Position numbers and translations under genes: made by a program
NCBI GenBank assembly: GCA_025201705.1
Contig: MU617264.1
Coordinates: 1 to 17,481 of the forward strand
From: Dissophora ornata
Lineage: Eukaryota > Mortierellomycota > Mortierellomycetes > Mortierellales > Mortierellaceae
DNA: 17,481 nucleotides
Reading direction: 5' to 3'
The notes under the pieces: model-generated
Seen by the model: only the letters and a program-made list of their open reading frames with translations
Databases searched by the model: none
Told to the model about the DNA's origin: nothing
In this document: one piece after another, positions 1 through 9,444 of the stretch
Layout of the letters: each line of letters starts with the position of its first letter
Numbering within the stretch: the first letter of the stretch is position 1

Positions 1-1285
1 AAAAAAAAAAAAAAAAAAGAGACAGCAAGTCTTTGACGATAACGTGTATAAAGAGAACGCAATGGCAACCAAGTTCTGACTTGGCAACGACGTGACAAAA
101 AGAAGTACAGCGTCTTTTGTTCTAAACGCGCAAAGAGAGCCCAAAGTCGTGATTTCGACGCTGACGCGTGTAATGCTCAGATACTCTTGTTTTTGTATCG
201 TAGCATGGGCAACATGCGTCCAAGGGGTGTCTCTTGAGCACGACCACCCTGATAGATAAGAAATATCCAACAATCGACCCATCTGTTAAAGGATTGTCCT
301 TTCCTCAGCAGCAGCATGTGTATCTCATACGTCTTGACTCTAACAACGCCCATGAGTAGGCAAGGACTCTAACGGCATTAGTACCGAACGCAAAGAAATA
401 AAAACGGCTGATCGCTCATACTAAGATTCGGCTTGCAAAATATTGTAACCGCCCTTGCGTAACCAGTTAACATCCGACCCGGAGGGCATTTACGGAAATA
501 CTGAGCAAGACTATGGTATCAAAGAATGGACGACGTCTTTCATACGTCGAAGTCCGTTTCTGCTTCATTCGCCTTTGAAAAATCTACGCACGAACTCCGA
601 TCAAACAAAGGACATGAATGCACGCGATCAATGATGGTAGACTCTGATATCAAGATTTATAGAAACTGAAAGCAATGCAGACCGAGAGGCTTCAGGCCGA
701 AGCGATCCACCAGAACACATACCAGTAGTAAATCTGTTTCGATCTGCGATGCTCTCGTCGAGACAGGCAATAAAGCGAAAGCAGCGACATGGCGTAGGAG
801 AGGCTGGATTAATAAACCTGACGAACCTTCAGTAATCATCAAGTGCGCATATTAACTGTGGGCGTCATATCCGTTTGCCTCAATCTTGAGAAAGTACTAT
901 GCGCGCATAGGTTTAATGTCAGTATTATCGCAGGCTAGAGCTATTGACACAAGGGATTGCGCATCAGTGGCATAATCATTGAGGACAGTTACGTGACACA
1001 ACGATGAAAATTCCTTCCGGAAATGATTGTCGCGCAGCGCGTGGTTGGAGACCGCACGGACCAACTACGGAGATCGGGTAGATGTCTACCAGCACAGGTA
1101 AAATCCCCGGGCCGTTATGCTTGATAATCATGACATTTATGTAGTTCTGCCCTGATCACATAAAGATCATACAAACATCAAAGGTAGATGCCAAACCCAC
1201 CAATCCACCCAATTCGCATCGCATTTTGCAAAAGAACAAATGAAGGAGCCGACCTGGCTCCCGAAGTGGAAAAATGACAAAAGAA
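1..1285. other. Intergenic stretch without a recognisable gene
   Basis: I see no reading frame with protein-like composition here. The longest frames are short, broken by stops and show no motif. The stretch opens with a run of 18 A. It carries a perfect 14-bp palindrome, CTATGCGCGCATAG, at 897-910. A small hairpin with 6-bp arms (GGAGCC and GGCTCC, 1245-1261) lies about 25 bases beyond the 3' end of the tRNA. It may contain the 3' flank of the tRNA gene and unannotated non-coding DNA. Confidence 0.6.
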
Positions 1286-1358
1286 AGGTCTCGCCGAGAC
1301 TCGAACTCGGATTGCAAGATTCAGAGTCTTGATTGCTAACCAATTACAACACGAAACC
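1286..1358 (-). tRNA. tRNA-Gln (anticodon CTG)
   Basis: On the minus strand the sequence folds as a full cloverleaf. The 7-bp acceptor stem pairs GGTTTCG with CGAGACC (one G-T pair). The D arm has a 4-bp stem (TTGT/GCAA) and a loop containing GGTTA. The anticodon stem is CAAGA/TCTTG with loop CTCTGAA, giving anticodon CTG, which reads glutamine codon CAG. The variable loop is 4 nt. The T stem is CCGAG/CTCGG with loop TTCGAGT, which also serves as the pol III B box. There is no intron, and CCA is not encoded, as expected in eukaryotes. A run of four T follows on the minus strand at 1282-1279, with further T-runs beyond, fitting pol III termination. The base at 1286 is the discriminator. Confidence 0.95.
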
Positions 1359-1429
1359 TTTTATACTTGAATTTCTGATTTCTAGACGAATTCCAGAGCT
1401 ATATATTCTTAGTTCCAAACTTTCCAGTC

Positions 1430-1451
1430 GCACGTGACATTTGCACGTGAC
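1430..1451. promoter_or_regulatory. Tandem CACGTG (E-box) pair
   Basis: The 9-mer GCACGTGAC occurs twice, at 1430-1438 and 1443-1451, with a 13-bp repeat distance. CACGTG followed by AC is the kind of core bound by fungal bHLH factors of the Cbf1/Pho4/USF type. The pair lies about 72 bp upstream of the tRNA-Gln 5' end. Function is an inference from motif alone; no other gene is close enough to assign it. Confidence 0.3.
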
Positions 1452-2061
1452 GAAAACCAGCGAGGCCGATCTGAAAAAAATTCCGTCCAAAAGTCAAAGT
1501 ACACTACGTCCCGCGGCGAAGGGAGCGATGGATATGTATGCATTTGTGAAGGCGATCATTACCCGCTTGGTGGGCGTCTGGAGGGACATGACGGGGCCTG
1601 CTCAGGACCTGCGCTAGACTCACACACCAACGCGATGCGAATCGTACTTTACTACAGAGCCCGCTGGAAGAGGGACACTTGGGTACCGTGGAGACGATGG
1701 GGATGATTGGATTTATGTGGAGAATAGTATCTTCAAGTCTTTAACACCCTGACAAGGGGTGGCAATATTTGCATGGGTCCACTGGGTTTTTCCATTGGGA
1801 TGCGACTGTCATATGGCGTTGGTGGATACCTTCAATTGGGACATGACCACAATAGATTCGTACAGTGATGTTTAAAAAAAAAAGCTGTACGCGTGGTGCA
1901 GGGCTTAAAAAATTGCTTGATGGGACAGTACCGAAAGTACTGAAAGAGGACAACCCTGCTTGGGGTCACAGCTGGTGATTGCTAAAGTCCTGTTCAGTTA
2001 AATCCCATGTCCCTGTGGGGTGTAGCTTTAAATTAAATGCAGCTTGCGATCGTCGATGCTT

Positions 2062-2067
2062 TTTATT
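2062..2067 (-). terminator. Possible polyadenylation signal of ATG18
   Basis: AATAAA on the minus strand, about 150 bp past the ATG18 stop codon. It is the nearest exact AATAAA I found downstream on that strand, so it is a plausible but unproven 3'-end signal. Confidence 0.35.
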
Positions 2068-2218
2068 CGACATAGACAGCTGACTGAGATAGCCCAGTTT
2101 ATTACCAGCAACACAAAGACGTTGCAAATCACTATAGTGTCCGGGCGAAATTGTGCTTATAGTTCAAAACCGCTAAGTAACTGTCCCCAGTAATATGACA
2201 GATGTTCTTGTCACTGCT

Positions 2219-4277
2219 TTACTGAGATCCAAACTCCTCTGATGACGACTCCAACAGACTAGTTATGAAAACCGCAGGGCCAATGTAAATATGAGTTAGG
2301 ATGCAATGACAGAAGAAATGGAGCGCAAGGAACGGGCGGAAAATGGAGAATCGAGACACGAACCTCAACTGCTTGAGCAACACACATGGTCCACCGTTCT
2401 CAAGATCGATGTTGTATTGGTAGAGATATCCGTCAGAGGTAGCAACCATGACCTGCGGTGTTGTGCTGGAACGAATACAAGCGTGGTACAGAGTCATTAT
2501 TTGACCTTCGATGTAACAGCCAACCACTCAGGTTATGCGCACTACTGTTCAAGCACACTTACTTGCTCAGAGCAATGACACTCTGCACGCCGGCACTTGG
2601 CAACTTCAAGTACGCGAAATCGCGCGATGGCTCGAAAATCTCGGTGATGGCTCCAGGAAGATATGAACCAACACTTCCTGCAATGTTTCTTCCAAAATGC
2701 ATTGACTGCCGGCGAAGTGCCGACCTAGAAACCGATTTCAAGCATGGTGTTGCACTCATGTTAGTAGCCTGGAGGGTATTTCCGTATTCTTATTTGAAGG
2801 ACGGACAAGAGCATACCCAACTCCGGCCGTCGTGAAGGAGCCATCCATTAAACCACCATTCTTTTGGCTATTGCTAGGGCTTGAGCTCCCAAGCTTGAAA
2901 ATGTGCACCGTGTCCGTGTCACTGGAGACGCAAAGAAGCGTGTTTGCCAAGTTGAATGAGAGGGAATAAATCCGCGCTGTCTGTGAGCCTCGTCTGAACT
3001 GATAGAGTCGTTGAGCGTTGGGGATTGACCATATGCGGATAACGGTTCCCTAGAAAATCGTACGAAAATACACAGGCACGTGTTGAGTTCTCCTTCCCCT
3101 CAATGTCCCCATCGCCTCTCGACTTTGCTAATCAAACGCCCACGTGCATTCTATTCTGCATGTACCTTGTCGCTGGCTGTCGCAAGCATAGTCCCCTCCG
3201 AGTTGATCGAAATGTTGGAGACTGACGTCTTGTGGGCCTGAACAATGTTGACAACCTGCAGCGTCAGTGCATCGAAAATCAACACGTCACCAGACGGTCC
3301 ATGAGAGTCGTCGCGTCCGTTGCTTGAAAATGGCGATGTGGGTGAAGGCGTTGGCGAGGGATAGGCAAGGAAGCAGTTATCGCCAGAAGGTGAGAGTGCG
3401 CAGATAGCTGGATAGAAAAAAACGAAGTAAAGGTTCGAGATTCACTTGTTAGAGGTACGTGTTGTCGTTGGGTACATGCTTGGCTGGTTGTGGCAAAGTT
3501 CAATGTCCTGCAGTTAGTTACCATGAGGGTTAGGGCTTGTTTCGATGGTGTGAAGGAGTTTCATGTTGCTAATGTCGTAGACATAGATCTGATCTTCCAG
3601 AACCACAATAAGACGCTTGCGGTTGAGTTTGACGGACAAGATCGTGGTGGGGAATGTCAGCTCACAGATGGTCGATTGGCGCTGTTGAGTAAGAGGAGTA
3701 GGAGGAGTAAGAGAGGTAAGAGAGCGGCAAAAGGCGATTAACAAAAGAGTTCAGAACTAGCAAGGCTTGACAAACTCTGTGTAGTTTCCAACCTTGGTGT
3801 TTATGATTTGAAGTCTCCTCGGTGAAGATGCAGGCTGGTCGCCAGCACCGACGATCGCAACAAGGGATGTGCAAAACAGCATCTCCACGATTCCGATAGA
3901 GCTATCGGCTTTAGAGGATATAGAAAAGGAAAGGTAAACCTCAGTTCCTTAACAGTGAAAATCGCAATGTCCTTAGTAATACATACACTTGGAATAGCAT
4001 TTGCCAAAGGGGTCGCAGTTATATATTTTGAACCCATGCTTTGTGCCGACAGAGATGCAGCTACATGTGAAGAAGCGGTTGAGAGAGGCGGAGCATTGGT
4101 TAACAGAAGCATCGGTGCAATTCGGCGTTTCGAAGGAATGGAAAGAAGGTCGTGTAGCACATGTCAACACCGACAGCGCGCTGTGGCGGCTTAAGAGAGT
4201 GAGAGAGAGTTTTCGCACCTGAAGTCCTGATTGAAGTTGATAAAGAGAAGATCACTGCCTCTTGCGCTGACATTCAT
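2219..4277 (-). CDS. ATG18: Atg18-type PROPPIN, autophagy and phosphoinositide-binding WD-repeat protein
   Basis: Atg18 is a seven-bladed beta-propeller. It binds PI3P and PI(3,5)P2, and works with Atg2 at the growing autophagosome and in vacuole homeostasis. My model has nine exons: 4277-4219, 4060-3987, 3908-3793, 3681-3522, 3407-3166, 3049-2817, 2724-2563, 2465-2364 and 2258-2219. All phases close, giving 395 residues, normal for the family. The N-terminus ([19 protein letters not shown]) and the stretches [14 protein letters not shown] and [10 protein letters not shown] are family hallmarks restored across introns. The lipid-binding FRRG motif is at residues 235-238. The Ser/Gly-rich 6CD loop follows, interrupted by intron 6, which has a textbook TACTAAC branch site. 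The protein ends in [12 protein letters not shown], encoded partly by a final 40-bp exon. Start chosen: the ATG at 4277, directly before the conserved FINFNQ segment. Donors of introns 1, 3 and 8 (GTGCGA, GTTGGA, GTTCGT) are weak, so the exact edges there are slightly less sure. Atg21/Hsv2 is the alternative; the motifs favour Atg18. Confidence 0.94.
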
Positions 4278-4791
4278 GATGGAGAAGTGGTCGTTTGGGG
4301 GAGTTTGAAGAGAGCATGAGGATGCAGGTGGCAAAAAGGAGCCTTTTTTCTGGGCACGCGTGCAGGACAGTCACAGGGCTTTTTTGGGTTTTTTTTTGCC
4401 ACGAATTCGTTTTGAGACTGCGGTAGCAGGGAAACAGTTTGGGGTAAACGAGTGTTTTCAAACAGCGCCAGGCACGGCATTGGTGAGCGGCACAGATCCG
4501 CGTTTCGTTGCTCGGCTCACCCGCCGTTGATAGACTGGTGCGTCCATCCTAGATCCATACAGCAGCCGAGAATAAGTACTGCTTTGTGGGAGCACTCAAA
4601 ACCTCGCGCTTGGTCCCTTCTTCCCCTTCTTCCCTTTCTTCTTACTCCATCCCACCTCATCTATTTCTAAGCCCGTGTCTTTCCTTTCTCATTCTCCCCT
4701 CTCTCCCTCTGTCTGTAATTACTCTGTAGAGACTGTCTCCTCACCTCCTCACCTCTCTCATTCTCGCACCACTCAAGTCTCATTCTCAGCA
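4278..4791. promoter_or_regulatory. Shared divergent promoter of ATG18 and the acyl-CoA synthetase gene
   Basis: 514 bp separate the two start codons, which face away from each other. The right part (about 4612-4790) is strongly C+T rich on the plus strand with many CTCTC/TTCC units. This is typical of fungal transcription-start regions and 5' leaders, so it is probably the synthetase leader. The left part contains runs of T (4378-4399) near the ATG18 side. I see no clear TATA box. Co-regulation of the two genes is possible but not shown by sequence alone. Confidence 0.6.
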
Positions 4792-7565
4792 ATGACCAGC
4801 CAAATGTACTCCATCGAGGTTGCTGGTAGCCCTCAGATTCCTGGCGAAGGAAAGCCCCGACGGAGTATCCTCTGCCCGGAGAAACTTGTCCAGAGCTACC
4901 AATCCTCCAAAGGTGACAGCGCTGTCACGACACTCTACGAGAACTTCCTGGAGGGCGTTCTTCGTTCAGGTACTGCCGAGTCTTTGATGCTGACAAACGT
5001 CCATTCTGGGCGCAGCTGATTGATTATTGTATGCCGTTTTTAACTAAATCGGTTTGTTTGGATGGCGCATACCAATTGACATAAATGCTATAGAGGGAGG
5101 CGACTTTCTCGGATGCCGCCCCGTTGTCGACAATGTGCCACAGGCGTACGAGTGGATGTCCTATCCCCGTGTCCAGGAGCGTGTGACCAACTTCGGCGCA
5201 GGTCTCGCCCATCTCGGCCTCACCAGCAACGCAAACTTCGGCATCTTTTCAATCAACCGCGCCGAGTGGGTAGGAAAAGTGAAAAAAAAGAAGATGCAGA
5301 TCTTGAATATTGCCAGTCCGAAGAGCAGAAAATGAGATTGAAAATTGATTGTGTTGTATGTTTGTGCTCATCTCCTAGACCATGAGCGAGCTGGCTGGTT
5401 ATATGTATAACTACACGTCGGTGCCTCTCTATGACACTCTAGGCGTGTCAGCTATCGAGTTTATCGTCAACCAGACTGAAATGCAGACCATCATTGCCTC
5501 GGCTGACAAGGCATCGATCTTGCTCAACATGAAGTCTGCCCTGCCCACGGTTAAGAACATTGTGGTAATGGGGTCTTTTGAGGATGCCCTCGTGGTCGAA
5601 GGCACAGAGATGGGCGTCAAGATTGTGGGCTGGACTGATGTTGAGCGCAACGGTCTCGACAATCCTGTCCCAGCCAGCCCCCCGACCCCGGAGGATGTTG
5701 CCACCATTTGTTACACCTCCGGCACCACCGGTACTCCCAAGTAAGTATCCACTGTGCAAACAAAGGGAACATATCCTCGTGCGGGTGGGTGAGCTTTCCA
5801 AAGTTTCATGTGGAGGAGTTGCGGCACATGCTTTCCATCGAGAGCGCAAGCCCTTTGGTCGCACCGCACCAGCCCTTCGGTCGCACCGACAACCCCAAAG
5901 GTTTATTTCCCCTTTTCGTCCGCTGTCGTTTTGACAGGCGAATGAAGTCTCCGTTGTTGAGTCTGGTTGGTGTTTGTTGTGGCATTGTTGTGTTGTTAGT
6001 GGGTGGGAAATTAATTCTCATGGTAGTACAGTGTCAAGTGCAAGAATAGTGTTCGCTTTACCCAACCTGACAAATGGCTGTATCCTTCTTTTGTCTTTCC
6101 CTCATGCTAATCTAGGGGTGCGATCTTGACCCACAAGAACTTTGTAGCCGGTATTAGTTCGTTCCACGTCATCGCCAAGCACCAAAGGATGTTCGTCCCC
6201 TCTGCTGGTGATACCCACATCTCGTACCTCCCATTGGCCCACGTCTTTGAGCGCCTCTGCCAGGGTGTCATGATTTCGGGAGCGGCACGTATTGGATACT
6301 ATCAAGGTGATACACTTAAGCTGTTGGACGACGTCGCTGTCTTGCAGCCAACCATATTTGTGTCAGTGCCTCGCCTCTTCAACAGGATCTACGACAAGGT
6401 CCTGGCAGGCGTCAAGGCCAAGGGAGGTATCGCAGCCTTCCTCTTCAACCGTGCCTATGAGGCCAAGAAGGCAAACCTGAGACGTGGTATTCTGGAGCAC
6501 GCTCTCTGGGATCGTGTGGTCTTTGGTGCTATCCGAGCTCGCCTCGGGGGGAAGGTCAAGCAAATCGTCTCTGGCTCGGCTCCTATCTCGCCCGATGTCG
6601 TGGATTTCTTGCGCATTTGCTTTAGCGCAGACGTGTATGAAGGCTACGGTCAGACAGAGCAAGCAGCAGGCCTGTGCATGAGCTACCGAGGCGATATGAC
6701 TCCAGGCCAGGTTGGACCTCCTCAACTATGTGTCGAAGTGAAGCTGAGGGATATTCCCTCGATGAATTATACCAGCCAGGACAAGCCTCTCCCCCGCGGT
6801 GAAATTATGCTTCGCGGCCATTCTGTGTTCAATGGATACTATAAAGCTCCTAAGCAAACCGAGGAGACCCTGGATTCTGATGGCTGGGCTAGGTAAGCTT
6901 TATGAAATGTCAAAAATACGAGGCGTCAATATGACCTTTTACTGAGCAGGGACAGATTCGACGTACTCTTGTATTAATAACAATGTACAAATAGCACTGG
7001 AGACGTTGGACAATGGGATGACCGTGGACGTTTGGTCGTGATTGACCGCGTCAAGAATATTTTCAAGTTGGCGCAGGGCGAATACATCGCGCCTGAGAAG
7101 ATTGAAGGTGTTTTGGCGAAGCACTTCTTGGTCGCTCAGGTCTTTGTGTACGGCCACTCATTGAAGGCCACGTTGGTCGGAATTGTGGTCCCTGATGCAG
7201 AAACTCTCAAGCTGTGGGCTAACGAGAACGGACTGGGAGACAGGAGCTTCGAAGAGCTCTGCGCTGAGCCTCTGACCCGGGAGACATTGCTTCAGGAGTT
7301 GGCAGTGTTTGGACGTGAGTCAGATCTGAAAGGATTTGAAATCCTGAAGAACATTTTCGTTACCCCAGAGCAGTTCTCCATCGAGAACGATCTCCTTGTA
7401 AGTCATCAACTGATATACACGTGCGCTATGGATAATTGGTGGCGCTTAAGACTAATGGGTTTATTGCTTTTATTGAAATAGACCCCTACATTCAAGCTGA
7501 AGAGACACACCGCCAAGGAGAAGTATGATATTGAAATCGAGAGGATGTATTCAGAGATCAACTAG
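4792..7565 (+). CDS. Long-chain fatty-acid CoA ligase (acyl-CoA synthetase, Faa type)
   Basis: Activates long-chain fatty acids to acyl-CoA through an acyl-AMP intermediate, feeding lipid synthesis and beta-oxidation. Six exons: 4792-4969, 5094-5269, 5379-5740, 6116-6892, 6995-7397 and 7482-7565. Phases close to give 659 residues, usual for eukaryotic Faa proteins. The AMP-binding P-loop YTSGTTGTPKG starts at residue 230 and is split by intron 3. YGQTEQ is at 416-421. The fatty-acyl-CoA signature is DGWASTGD, ending near residue 501, followed by the linker DRVKN and the C-terminal GEYIAPEKIE. The conserved late lysine region reads TPTFKLKR. I see no signal peptide, obvious membrane helix or SKL-type peroxisomal tail (it ends SEIN), so cytosolic, ER-face or lipid-droplet location is likely. 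Start: ATG 4792; a second in-frame ATG at 4804 is an alternative. Intron 3 (375 bp) is three to four times longer than the others. Which Faa paralogue it is cannot be decided. Confidence 0.95.
5849..5890 (+). repeat. Imperfect 22-bp tandem duplication inside synthetase intron 3
   Basis: The unit beginning AGCCCTTYGGTCGCACCG occurs at 5849 and again at 5871, with one mismatch over the first 18 bases. It sits in the long intron between the two halves of the P-loop coding sequence. It looks like a young minisatellite-type duplication. Confidence 0.75.
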
Positions 7566-7578
7566 GGAGACACTGTGG

Positions 7579-7584
7579 AATAAA
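7579..7584 (+). terminator. Polyadenylation signal of the acyl-CoA synthetase gene
   Basis: AATAAA lies 14 bp after the stop codon at 7563-7565, followed by a T-rich tract. Only 78 bp separate this stop from the convergent TRAX stop, so the two transcripts probably overlap at their 3' ends. Confidence 0.55.
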
Positions 7585-7643
7585 AGTTATACATATATTT
7601 TTTTAGCACAGTGCAAATGTTCATAGAATAGATGGAGAAAGCT

Positions 7644-9165
7644 TTACTCTTCTTCATCGTTTCCTGCATCTCCACCAGCTGATCCGCCACTCCCACCTCC
7701 GATGTCTGAGCCGCTCATCAACATCTGCCTCAATATCTCTGGCGGATACTCTGCTCCGCGCACCTTAACGTTATAGCAAGCCATTTCGATCTTGTTTAGC
7801 GATTGCTTGAACGCGCCCATCTTTTTCCAAACCGGCGAAACCTTTGTGTGTGCAAGCCCATCAAATCCACTTTTGAGGTCTCGCAGGAACAGCAGAATGT
7901 TCTGTACACGCTCCTCTGGAGTTGGAAGGAGAGTTCCACCGATAGAATCCAAGTCCCGTGCAGGGAGAGACGTCAGGGATTGGCCTAACGTGTTGATGGC
8001 CAGACGCATGAGTTCTCCTGTCAGATCAGCCACACCAAGCAGATAGTCTTCGTCCGTGATATCAAGCGTGAGCCTAGTCAGCCTAGGGTCAGGTGCTGTC
8101 AGAGTTTCTGTCGGCGCAGTTGTAAACAAGTCTAGTGTGGGACTTTGATCTACTTCAATGGCCATTGGTGTGGGTAGAATAGCTGAAGACAACGCGTCTA
8201 TTGGCGCAAGCTCCGCAGGAGTCTGACTTCCTGACTTTTTTGCCGTTTCCCGCTTATCCTTATTGTATGGTACTCTTCGGTTATCCTTGTTGAATTTCCC
8301 CCGTGGTCCACTACCTCCTCCGCCCAACTGGGTTTGACCGATGCCAATGATCAGATCTTGATTGCTCAGCTGTTCAGGCGTGGTCATGAAGACAAGATCG
8401 GCTTCAAGCGCGCTCTTGGGCATCAATTTTCCGTGAATGAGATAGTACTCCAAAGTCATTGCCTCGATCTATTTGACGACAGAATGGTTGTCAATATAGG
8501 AAGTATAGGGTAGACATTGTTCCTCAGCAAGATTGCTTTGGCGTACATATTCCTGCATAGCGCCAGAGATGCTTCGTTGATAGCGATGATAGTTGGACCC
8601 TTGAAGGTCAACGGAGGCTCTATGGAGAAGCTTCAAGACTATGGCGTGCTTTTCTCTGAACTCGATCAATGCCTCTGAGGTGGCTGAGAACTGTGGGAGA
8701 TAATCTTTGGGTTCTGCACGGTGGAGAGCAAAGATCATCTTTTTGCTAAAGTTGTTGATATCTCTATGGTACAGCAGAGAGAGGATCGGTGGCGCTTTGG
8801 TGAGGAACAAAGTGTTGTTGTTTGATGGTAGATTGTGCATGGCGTCACAAACAGTTATTGCCCTCACCTCGACACCTTGATGATGCGCTCCCTGCGTTCA
8901 TGCTAGCTCAAATCGAGGTTATACGGGTAAGTAAAGATCCGTCATTTTCTTAGCCTTGATGCTACAAACACGCGCCATTTTCGGCTGCATTTACATGTTC
9001 GTCCAAGATATCACGGTAAATGGCGAAGTCCTGAACAATTGAGTGTCCAAGACTGAATCGGATATTAGCATTTTCTGCTGAGAGTTCTGTCAGCTGGACT
9101 GTATTGAGTGGGCCAGGGTTGCTGGCCGATGACACAGGCGATGTCTCCATGAGCTCGTCCTCCAT
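7644..9165 (-). CDS. TSNAX: Translin-associated protein X (TRAX), catalytic subunit of the C3PO endoribonuclease
   Basis: TRAX joins translin to form C3PO, an Mg-dependent RNase that trims tRNA leaders and small RNAs. Four exons: 9165-8995, 8902-8868, 8763-8547 and 8468-7644. Phases close at 415 residues. The tiny 35-bp exon 2 restores the helix ILDEHHERRERIIKVSRD, which aligns with the N-terminal helix of animal TRAX. The metal-binding acidic pairs are present: E-Y-I-E at 140-143 (split by intron 3) and D-L-T-G-E at 289-293. The conserved C-terminal helix includes ACYNVKVRGAEYPPEIL. Unlike the ~290-residue human protein, it has about 100 low-complexity residues at roughly 170-270 and a Gly/Ser tail ending in DEEE. 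Start is the least certain point. ATG 9165 leaves room for the divergent promoter. An in-frame ATG at 9354 would add 63 residues including KKRKSKK, a possible nuclear signal resembling the basic N-terminus of animal TRAX. No translin gene is in the window. Confidence 0.92.
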
Positions 9166-9444
9166 TGCGAATGCTGATTCTTTCTTGCTTTTTCGCTTTT
9201 TGAGAAGGAGGGAGAAGGAGGAAGCCCCGCAGTCCAACTTGGATTTCGCCAAAATTGAGGACTGCTGCAGCAGCCCATCGTTGAAATATATTGACCTTGG
9301 AACAATAAAAGAGCGCCACCATTCTCTTTGTTCCTGCATCCAAAGAGGCGCCATGACCTCAAAACTAGAGCAACCCAGAATCGTGGACAAGAGGCAAACA
9401 ATAGTAATGCCTAAACCCCGATGGGAGCCCATTGCAAGAGTGGG
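9166..9444. promoter_or_regulatory. Divergent promoter between TRAX and the 897-residue protein gene
   Basis: About 280 bp separate the chosen start codons. Open frames run through it on both strands, so it may be partly 5' UTR or N-terminal coding sequence of TRAX if the upstream ATG (9354) is used. I see no unmistakable TATA element. Confidence 0.4.

Larger units (their letters stand above)
1359..2218. other. Intergenic stretch, no gene recognised
   Basis: This stretch lies between the 5' end of the tRNA and the stop codon of ATG18. Open frames of 70-90 codons exist on both strands (about 1434-1706 plus, 1741-1953 minus). None has a recognisable domain, good start context or splice partner, so I do not call them genes. 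It holds two CACGTG boxes (1431-1449), an A10 run near 1873, and presumably the 3' UTR of ATG18 on its right side. Confidence 0.5.

Noticed and set aside
1245..1261. Hairpin 25 bases past the tRNA 3' end as a possible terminator or small RNA
   Set aside because: The stem is only 6 bp, and pol III stops at T-runs, which are already present closer to the tRNA.
1434..1953. Open frames of 70-90 codons on both strands left of ATG18
   Set aside because: No domain, no splice-linked continuation and no conserved-looking pattern. I cannot tell them from chance.
3077..3146. Single CACGTG sites in ATG18 intron 5 (3077, 3141) and synthetase intron 5 (7418)
   Set aside because: About four CACGTG sites are expected by chance in 17.5 kb, so isolated ones carry no signal.
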